Positions 6,339 to 11,790 of a stretch of 11,790 nucleotides of DNA are shown here, one piece after another. The DNA comes from an uncultured Spirochaetales bacterium (GTDB taxonomy: Bacteria; Spirochaetota; Spirochaetia; Sphaerochaetales; Sphaerochaetaceae), in NCBI GenBank assembly GCA_934276485.1, contig CAKQTE010000057.1:1-11790 (forward strand), read 5' to 3'. The notes beneath the pieces are model-generated. The model was not told the DNA's origin. It saw only the letters and a list, made by a program, of their open reading frames with translations, and made no database searches. Each line of letters starts with the position of its first letter. Within the stretch, counting starts at the first letter, position 1. Both the position numbers and the translations under genes were made by a program.

Positions 6339-7655
6339 ATGCATGAAGAAGATCTAGGAAACAAGAATATTTTTTCACTTGTAATTGCTATGTCATTGCC
6401 GATAGTTCTATCGATGGCAATGCAAGCTATATATAATGTTGCAGATAGCCTGTTTATATCCCATTATTCTGAAATAGCGTTTGCAGGTGTTTCTATAATT
6501 CAGCCTTTGTTATTGTTTGCGCTTGCACTAGCAAATGGAATTGCAGCCGGTGTTGGTAGTTATCTATCGAATACATTAGGTGCAAAAGCATACACTAGAT
6601 CCAAAAGTGTTGTAAAAACAGGTTGGACTTTCGCACTTGTATTAGGTGTCATTACATCTATCTGTTTATATCTATTTGCCTCTCCATTTGTTCACATATT
6701 CTCCCATGATGATATTGCATCTCCTGCTGCTATATCATATTTGAAGGTTATTTCTCCTTCCATTCTATTTGTATTTATCTCATCCTGCATTGGATTTATC
6801 CTTCAGGCCCATGGCTTGGCCAAGAAGAATATGTATGTACAAGTGTCAGGAGCACTTGTGAATATAATCCTGGATCCTCTGTTCATATTCACTCTTAATA
6901 TGGGAGCTGTGGGAGCTGCGTTGGCGTCTGCTATTGGATATCTGGTATCATGCGTATTGGCATTGATCTTCTATTTCAATTCATCATGCACTCACTCCAG
7001 TCCTGGCTTTGACAAAGAGAGTGCAAAGAGAATTCTTTCAATTGCACTTCCTTCTACACTAGGACAGGGGGCGGGGCCTATTGTAGGTGTGATCCTAAAT
7101 AGACTTGTTGTCTCTTATGGAATAGAGGCTATGGCTGTATTTGGAATGTATCTGAAAGCTGAGTCTTTCATGTTCCTTGCATCCCAAGGAATAGCAAGTG
7201 CGCTCATTGTCATCGTTGGATATAACTATGGAAAGGGAGACATTGAAAGAGTAAAGAAAAGCTTTAAAGTGTCACTGGTGATGGCATGGACAATGATGAT
7301 CATCGGATTTGTTCTTTTCCAAGTGCTTGCGCGTTGGATAGTTTCCTTATTCACATCAGATCAATCTCTTATTGCTATGGGAGTTCCTGCATTCCGTTCT
7401 CTTTGTTTCTGTTTCTTGCTAACAGCACCAAACATCATAACAACAGGATTATTGCAAGGCCTCGGAAGAGGTGGAACAAGTATGTTCATCACATACTCAC
7501 GTTTCTTTATCTTCCTGATTCCAATTGCATTTATCCTGAACTCTCTGTTTGGACTATCGGGATTATGGTTCTGCTATTTCTCTGCAGACATTCCAACGTT
7601 GGTTCTTTTGTATTTCGTCCATAGGAGATTGGACAGAACTGTTCTTGTGCAATAA
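6339..7655 (+). CDS. MATE-family multidrug efflux transporter
   Basis: A 438-residue inner-membrane protein with about twelve hydrophobic segments in two halves, as in the MATE (NorM/DinF/MepA-like) family of Na+ or H+ coupled drug exporters. Family-like stretches include the N-terminal MSLPIVLSMAMQAIYNVADS, then SYLSNTLGAK in the first half, GALVNIILDPLFIF midway, and LPSTLGQGAGPIVGVILNRL opening the second half. An in-frame TTG at 6321 would add six residues, but it overlaps the proposed -10 box and lacks support, so the ATG at 6339 is used. The downstream lipoprotein gene begins 21 bases after the stop in the same direction and may be co-transcribed. The exported substrate cannot be told from sequence. 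Confidence 0.9.
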   Translation: MHEEDLGNKNIFSLVIAMSLPIVLSMAMQAIYNVADSLFISHYSEIAFAGVSIIQPLLLFALALANGIAAGVGSYLSNTLGAKAYTRSKSVVKTGWTFALVLGVITSICLYLFASPFVHIFSHDDIASPAAISYLKVISPSILFVFISSCIGFILQAHGLAKKNMYVQVSGALVNIILDPLFIFTLNMGAVGAALASAIGYLVSCVLALIFYFNSSCTHSSPGFDKESAKRILSIALPSTLGQGAGPIVGVILNRLVVSYGIEAMAVFGMYLKAESFMFLASQGIASALIVIVGYNYGKGDIERVKKSFKVSLVMAWTMMIIGFVLFQVLARWIVSLFTSDQSLIAMGVPAFRSLCFCFLLTAPNIITTGLLQGLGRGGTSMFITYSRFFIFLIPIAFILNSLFGLSGLWFCYFSADIPTLVLLYFVHRRLDRTVLVQ

Positions 7656-7676
7656 GATATAGGCAAGGGGGATGAG

Positions 7677-9161
7677 ATGAAGAGAATAATCTTTTTATTT
7701 TCCATTGCTTTGTTATTTATTGCTGTGTCATGTTCACCAAATGATAATTACTCAAACGGTAACGATGATGTTGATAGCTTGTTAAGCCAACCTCGTTCAG
7801 CTGTTGTAATGGCAGACATGTCTTCAACTAAGACTAATTCTCGTGCATATGGTGATACTTATTTTTTGACGATAAAAGATCTTGATGATTATATTCCTCT
7901 CCTGTTTAAGAGTACCAAAGGCAAGATAGTATCTATCAAAGTTGAAGACGCTTTAAGTTTCGAGCATTACATTATCTGTAATGTGAGAGGAGTAGTAAAA
8001 TTTGATACTAATGTTGATTGTGATACAATTGGCGATTTCATTTCTGGTAACAAAATTGATTTGGGATTCACTCAACAGTATTTATATAAAACAATCTTAA
8101 TCGATCTTTATACAGGACAGGTTGTTGATATGAAAGATCATCGTCTTCGCGATTGGATGAAAATAGGTTTTGATGATGATTACATCTATATGTCAACAAA
8201 TCGCAGAATATTGCGAATTTCAAAGAAAAACTTGAATTCTGCACAATACATCACATCTGATTTAGAGGAAGCTGATGTATGCTTTATCGCAGGAGATTAT
8301 GTTTTTTCAGATAACAAAGCATACTTGAAAGATGATAGTGGAAAACCATTTATTTATGATCATTGGCAGTATTTCTGCAGAGATAATCTTCTGTCAAGAA
8401 AAAAGAATTCGAAATATTATTATGTTCTAAATTATGAACCAATTGGATATTATTATCAAACTAGTAAATGGGATGATTCATATGCCAATTTCTTAGTTAA
8501 AATTTCTACAGAAAAGGGATCCATAGGAACAATTCTTGGAAGAAAAAAGATTGATGTGGAAAAACTAGGCATTAGTAAGACTTTTGAAATCAGATTGGAT
8601 TCTGAAATTACAAATTCCTTGTTAGCAAATACACATACCGTCGAAAATGGCAGAAGTCATGTTTCTAATGATGCTCCATTAGCATCAACTAAGTATGATT
8701 TAATGTATAATTCTTGGGTTGAGTATGATATAGAAACTGGACAAGGATATTTCTATTATTTTATCGAAGATGATAGTGAATTTGGATGTTATTTTGAAAA
8801 GATTGAACATGACTATTCTAAGTTGAAAGATATACAAAGAATTTATGGAGAAGCCGATAATTTGTGCTATGCAGTATTGTCGAAACAAGGTCCTAATTTG
8901 TATTTTGTCGATTGTAATAATCATATAATCAATTTCAATGTTATAACGGGCGAATATACTGAATCATCATATGTAGTGGATATTCAAAGTTTAAAAAACA
9001 AATTTATCACAGTTTCTGGTAATAATGTTATTTATAAAGAGCTCGTAACAGGATCTTCCTATGTTACAAAGGTCCTAGATCTTGGCGATTTAAATAAAGA
9101 ACCAATGATTGTTGACTACGAACCTACCAGTATCATCAATTTACCTAATTTGAGTTTTTAG
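7677..9161 (+). CDS. Large lipoprotein of unknown function
   Basis: A 494-residue protein starting with MKR, a hydrophobic segment (residues 4-17) and AVSCS, a lipobox-like site with Cys19 as the probable lipidated residue. The lipobox is relaxed, as is common in spirochaetes. The mature part is rich in Asp, Tyr, Ser and Lys, with no membrane segments and no catalytic motif I recognise. Alternating short hydrophobic and polar strands, including repeated phrases of the type DLYTGQVVD, DIETGQGYFYY and NVITGEYTE, suggest a mainly beta fold, perhaps a beta-propeller. AAGGGGG lies five bases before the ATG. The gene is clearly A+T-richer than ygeW downstream and has no good terminator behind it. 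It follows the MATE gene by 21 bases. Surface or periplasmic location is inferred; function is unknown. Confidence 0.8.
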   Translation: MKRIIFLFSIALLFIAVSCSPNDNYSNGNDDVDSLLSQPRSAVVMADMSSTKTNSRAYGDTYFLTIKDLDDYIPLLFKSTKGKIVSIKVEDALSFEHYIICNVRGVVKFDTNVDCDTIGDFISGNKIDLGFTQQYLYKTILIDLYTGQVVDMKDHRLRDWMKIGFDDDYIYMSTNRRILRISKKNLNSAQYITSDLEEADVCFIAGDYVFSDNKAYLKDDSGKPFIYDHWQYFCRDNLLSRKKNSKYYYVLNYEPIGYYYQTSKWDDSYANFLVKISTEKGSIGTILGRKKIDVEKLGISKTFEIRLDSEITNSLLANTHTVENGRSHVSNDAPLASTKYDLMYNSWVEYDIETGQGYFYYFIEDDSEFGCYFEKIEHDYSKLKDIQRIYGEADNLCYAVLSKQGPNLYFVDCNNHIINFNVITGEYTESSYVVDIQSLKNKFITVSGNNVIYKELVTGSSYVTKVLDLGDLNKEPMIVDYEPTSIINLPNLSF

Positions 9162-9175
9162 TGTGAAAAGTATTG

Positions 9176-9201
9176 TGCAACAAAATGCAACAAACAGTTG
9201 C
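9176..9201. repeat. Tandem TGCAACAAA operator candidate
   Basis: TGCAACAAA occurs perfectly at 9176-9184 and 9186-9194, one helical turn apart (period 10), followed by the inverted core GTTGC at 9197-9201. The block abuts the -35 of the ygeW promoter, the usual position for an activator that contacts RNA polymerase. The repeat is seen directly; regulation is inferred. Confidence 0.55.
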
Positions 9202-9226
9202 TTAGCTGAATAATGCGTTGTATGAT
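9198..9226 (+). promoter_or_regulatory. ygeW promoter
   Basis: TTGCTT (9198-9203), a 17-base spacer and TATGAT (9221-9226) fit a sigma-70-type promoter with a start near 9233 and a leader of about 28 bases carrying GGAGG. It is the best-formed promoter in the window and makes ygeW an independent unit. Confidence 0.65.
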
Positions 9227-9260
9227 TACTATGTAAGATTGAGAAACATGGAGGCCCCAA

Positions 9261-10472
9261 ATGGCTAAGAAAACCAAAGCTGAGATCCAGAAGAGAATTG
9301 AAGATCTCAGAAAGCTAGATTTCGGTTCAATGTATATGAATGATTTCTTCCATACATGGAAGGAAAGCGATGATGAGCTTGCAGCAGTTTTTGAAGTTGC
9401 AGAGATTCTTCGTGGTCTAAGAGAGAACAACATTTCTACACGTGTTTTTGACTCAGGCCTCGGAATTTCAGTCTTCAGAGACAACTCAACAAGAACAAGA
9501 TTTTCATTTGCTTCTGCTTGTAACCTTCTTGGTTTGGAAGTTCAGGACCTTGATGAAAAGCTATCTCAGATTGCTCATGGTGAGACAGTCAGAGAGACAG
9601 CTAACATGATTTCCTTCATGGCTGATGTAATTGGTATCAGAGATGATATGTATATCGGAAAGGGTCATACATACATGAAGACTGTTTCAGAAGCTGTTCA
9701 GGAAGGATTCAGAGATGGAGTACTAGAGCAGAGACCAACACTAGTTAACCTTCAGTGTGATATCGACCATCCAACACAGTCAATGGCTGACTTGTTGTCA
9801 GTAATCAACTATTTCGGTGGTGTTGAAAACCTCAAGGGTAAGAAGGTTGCAATGACTTGGGCTTATTCCCCATCATACGGAAAGCCTCTTTCAGTTCCAC
9901 AGGGAATCATTGGTCTATTCACAAGATTTGGAATGGACGTAGTTCTTGCTCATCCAGAAGGCTACAACGTAATGCCTGAGATCGAAGAGATTGCAGCTGA
10001 GAATGCTAAGAAGTCCGGTGGTTCTTACAAGAGAGTCAACTCAATGGAAGAAGCATTCAAGGATGCAGACATTGTATATCCAAAGTCATGGGCATCATTT
10101 GCTGTAATGGAAGAGAGAACAAAGCTCGTAGAAGAGGGCAAGTTCGATGAGCTTAAGGATCTTGAGAAGAGATGTCTTGAGAACAACGCTAAGTTCAAGG
10201 ATTGGACATGTACAGAAGAGCTTATGAAGACAACTAAGGACGGAAAGGCTCTATACATGCACTGCTTGCCAGCTGATATCACAGGTGTATCTTGTAAGGA
10301 AGGGGAGGTTGAAGCATCAGTATTCGATAGATACCTAGTTCCTCTTTACAAGGAAGCTAGCTACAAGCCATATGTAATTGCAGCTATGATCGTTCTTGCT
10401 AAGTTCAAGGATCCGGCAGCATTGCTTGAGAAGCTTCTTTCTCAGGACAAGGACAGAATCACAGAAGTATAA
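9261..10472 (+). CDS. ygeW: Knotted carbamoyltransferase YgeW
   Basis: A 403-residue member of the aspartate/ornithine transcarbamoylase superfamily, of the knotted YgeW type. The carbamoyl-phosphate loop is NSTRTR (STRTR at 76-80); HPTQ (170-173) and HCLPADITGVSCKEGEV (from 334) are the other superfamily signatures, the last in the YgeW-specific form. The family's own substrate was long unassigned; its genes sit with xanthine dehydrogenase, ygeX, ygeY, ssnA and ygfK in anaerobic purine-degradation clusters, where it is proposed to act on a ureido intermediate to give carbamoyl phosphate, a source of ATP. GGAGG lies seven bases before the ATG. It has its own promoter, operator-like repeats and terminator, so it is probably monocistronic. 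Codon choice is even and G+C is higher than in the preceding lipoprotein gene. Its neighbourhood with selD and xdhC suggests it belongs to a purine pathway using a selenium-dependent hydroxylase. Confidence 0.92.
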   Translation: MAKKTKAEIQKRIEDLRKLDFGSMYMNDFFHTWKESDDELAAVFEVAEILRGLRENNISTRVFDSGLGISVFRDNSTRTRFSFASACNLLGLEVQDLDEKLSQIAHGETVRETANMISFMADVIGIRDDMYIGKGHTYMKTVSEAVQEGFRDGVLEQRPTLVNLQCDIDHPTQSMADLLSVINYFGGVENLKGKKVAMTWAYSPSYGKPLSVPQGIIGLFTRFGMDVVLAHPEGYNVMPEIEEIAAENAKKSGGSYKRVNSMEEAFKDADIVYPKSWASFAVMEERTKLVEEGKFDELKDLEKRCLENNAKFKDWTCTEELMKTTKDGKALYMHCLPADITGVSCKEGEVEASVFDRYLVPLYKEASYKPYVIAAMIVLAKFKDPAALLEKLLSQDKDRITEV

Positions 10473-10506
10473 TAGATAGTAACTGCTATCAACCAGGAGA
10501 TATATT

Positions 10507-10541
10507 GAGCTATAGCCTTAAAAAGCTATAGCTCTTTATTT
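10507..10541 (+). terminator. Terminator after ygeW
   Basis: GAGCTATAGC (10507-10516) and GCTATAGCTC (10525-10534) form a perfect 10-bp stem with the loop CTTAAAAA, followed by TTTATTT. It lies 35 bases past the ygeW stop. A weaker hairpin, GATAG with CTATC (10475-10490), precedes it. Confidence 0.88.
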
Positions 10542-10574
10542 CGTGCTATAGATGTGAAAGAATGAGATGAAAAT

Positions 10575-10616
10575 GTGAATATTAATAATGTTTGTGAATA
10601 AATAGTGAATATTCAC
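10575..10616. repeat. GTGAAT repeat cluster with 12-bp palindrome
   Basis: GTGAAT appears at 10575-10580, 10594-10599 and 10605-10610; the last copy joins its inverse to make the perfect palindrome GTGAATATTCAC (10605-10616). The tract is very A+T-rich and continues into the palindrome AATTCGAATT (10635-10644). It lies between the ygeW terminator and the transposon end with no gene nearby on either side. It could be a protein-binding site; no role can be assigned. Confidence 0.5.
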
Positions 10617-10645
10617 ATTAAATTCATTGAATTGAATTCGAATTA

Positions 10646-10816
10646 ATGCGATCTGAAATACAAAATCTGACTTTCAAGGATGCATCTATAATCTGTTCGA
10701 AATACAAAGTAGAACTATCTGAAAAAGATTATATAAATCTCGGCTTGAAGAGAGCAGACGATAAATCATTTACGATATTTAGCCGAGAAAGCCCACGAGC
10801 TTCAGCTGTGGGATGA
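10646..10816 (+). other. 56-codon ORF ending in the IS hairpin, doubtful
   Basis: An open frame from ATG at 10646 to TGA at 10814-10816 whose last codons (ending SPRASAVG) run through the IS200/IS605-type hairpin. TnpB genes often end inside the right-end hairpin of their element, so this could be a degraded tnpB 3' tail left by an older copy. Against this, there is no Shine-Dalgarno, no zinc-finger remnant, and an open frame of this size can arise by chance. It is not offered as an expressed gene. Confidence 0.25.
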
Positions 10817-10820
10817 GAGG
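10738..10820 (+). mobile_element. IS200/IS605-type terminal hairpin region
   Basis: CCCAC (10792-10796), a single bulged G, AGC, the loop TTCA and GCTGTGGG (10805-10812) make a hairpin of the bulged imperfect type found at the ends of IS200/IS605 elements, where the HUH transposase TnpA reads them and where the guide RNA of TnpB ends. Just upstream TCTCGGCT (10738-10745) and AGCCGAGA (10781-10788) form an outer stem enclosing the small palindrome TAAATCATTTA. The hairpin lies about 180 bases ahead of tnpB, so it is most simply the left end of that element. The rest of 10817-10994 holds no gene I can recognise. Confidence 0.6.
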
Positions 10821-10994
10821 CTCTGAGAATCTTTCTTAATATGTTGGTTTTTAGTCGATTTCGTTAGAAATAAATTATATTTGAGCTATAAATAAATTGT
10901 AAGGAAAAAAGACAGGTATCTGTCATTGAAACCATTGGTTGTTTATCTTGAAACAATGCCAATGCATTCTGTATCGAGGACTAGAGGAAAAAGC

Positions 10995-11790
10995 ATGAGG
11001 ACCCTGACCGTCAAGCTCTATAATGATGAGGATTGCAAACACCTAAACGACATGATCAATGTCGGAGGCATCATATACAATACTGCACTCACCATCATTC
11101 AGGATGAGTATAAGAAAGACGGGAAGCTGATGAGGAAGAATGAGCTTCAGAAGATCCTCAAGGATATCAGGAACAGCGAGGAGAACAGCTTCTGGCAAAT
11201 GGTTTGCAGCCAGGCAGTACAGGATATAACGGATAGGATATATCGTTCTTATAACAGATTCTTCAAAGACAAGGAGAAAGGCATCAAGACATCTCCTCCA
11301 AAGAGAAAGAAGGTAAAGAAATACAAAAGCATAACATACAAGCAGGCTGGATATAAGTTTCTTCAAGGTGGCAGAGTCAAGATTGCTGGCCGCATCTACA
11401 GATACTGGGATTCCTATGATGGACTACTGGAGACAGTGGATGTCCATACGATGACGATAAAAAGAAATATTCTAGGCGAGTACTTTCTATTTATAACTGT
11501 CGATGCTCCCATCACCATGGGTGAGAACAGGGATGGGAGATATGCAGTCGGGATGGATTTCGGACTCAAGACCTTTTTAACGTTATCGGATGGAACAAGG
11601 ATAGAATCACCACAGTTCTTCAGGAAGGGAATCAAGGAAATCAGGAAGGCAAGCAAGGAGCTCAGTCGCAAGGAAGAAGGTAGCAATGGATACGTGAAGG
11701 CAGCAAAGGCTCTCTACAGAAGGCATGAGCATATTGCCAACTGCAGACGGGATTGGTTCTTCAAGCTTTCCCATGAGCTATGCTCTGCCT
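10995..11790 (+). CDS. tnpB: TnpB (IS200/IS605 OrfB), 3' part beyond window
   Basis: An open frame of 265 codons to the right window edge, encoding the N-terminal and first RuvC portion of an IS605 OrfB/TnpB protein, the RNA-guided DNA nuclease related to Cas12. The basic SPPKRKKVKKYKSITYKQ is a family hallmark, and GMDFGLKTFLTLSDG carries the first RuvC catalytic Asp (residue 188). The later RuvC Glu and Asp and the zinc finger lie outside the window, so intactness cannot be judged. AGAGG lies about seven bases before this ATG; two earlier in-frame ATGs at 10956 and 10962 lack such a site and are disfavoured. No tnpA is seen upstream, so this is a tnpB-only element or tnpA is on the far side. 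Confidence 0.9.
   Translation, partial: MRTLTVKLYNDEDCKHLNDMINVGGIIYNTALTIIQDEYKKDGKLMRKNELQKILKDIRNSEENSFWQMVCSQAVQDITDRIYRSYNRFFKDKEKGIKTSPPKRKKVKKYKSITYKQAGYKFLQGGRVKIAGRIYRYWDSYDGLLETVDVHTMTIKRNILGEYFLFITVDAPITMGENRDGRYAVGMDFGLKTFLTLSDGTRIESPQFFRKGIKEIRKASKELSRKEEGSNGYVKAAKALYRRHEHIANCRRDWFFKLSHELCSA

Noticed and set aside
9176..9201. CRISPR-like repeat
   Set aside because: Only two 9-base copies with no spacer-sized gap and no cas genes; an operator is the better reading.
1..11790. tRNA, rRNA or selenocysteine tRNA gene
   Set aside because: I saw no cloverleaf-like arrangement or CCA-ended stem set in the intergenic stretches; a covariance-model scan would be needed to exclude it formally.

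Overview
The window comes from a bacterial chromosome, probably a gut- or host-associated anaerobe. A spirochaete such as a Sphaerochaeta or Treponema relative is my best guess, from the relaxed lipobox, the two transposon types and the moderate-to-low G+C; a Firmicute is possible, and the sequence alone does not settle it. The core is an accessory selenium-metabolism island followed by a purine-catabolism-type carbamoyltransferase gene, with transposon genes cut by both window edges.

Layout. 1-820 (minus): 5' part of an IS4/IS1634-like DDE transposase, with a near-perfect dyad in its promoter region. 821-1090: no gene; it holds the dyad, a minus-strand terminator and a hairpin at the xdhC stop codon. 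1091-3158 (minus): a cysteine desulfurase-like PLP enzyme, then an XdhC-family protein with the order of its two domains reversed relative to classical XdhC; the genes overlap by 8 bases. 3234-5787 (plus, divergent): a tight operon of a YedE-type selenium/sulfur transporter, a lone TusA-fold carrier, a DUF3343 Se/S carrier-like protein and SelD (selenophosphate synthetase), with overlapping stop and start codons and a terminator. 5884-7655 (plus): a small stand-alone SWIM zinc-finger protein and a MATE efflux transporter. 7677-9161: a large lipoprotein of unknown function, visibly A+T-richer than its neighbours. 9261-10472: YgeW, a knotted carbamoyltransferase, with a recognisable promoter, a direct-repeat operator candidate and a terminator. 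10473-10994: about 520 bases without a convincing gene, containing the terminator, a GTGAAT repeat cluster and an IS200/IS605-type terminal hairpin. 10995-11790: the 5' part of tnpB, cut by the window end.

How the genes may work together. YedE would import a selenium (or sulfur) species. The desulfurase, the TusA-like carrier and the DUF3343 protein would mobilise and relay it. SelD would make selenophosphate. XdhC is an insertion/maturation factor for a molybdenum hydroxylase. No selenocysteine-insertion gene (selA, selB, tRNA-Sec) lies in the window, so the set matches the 'orphan SelD' logic for selenium-dependent molybdenum hydroxylases such as xanthine dehydrogenase. YgeW, typically found with such purine-degrading enzymes, strengthens that reading; the hydroxylase itself is not in this window. 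The divergent desulfurase gene and the MATE gene appear to have promoters placed so that transcripts begin at, or within a base or two of, the ATG, whereas most other genes have clear Shine-Dalgarno sites.
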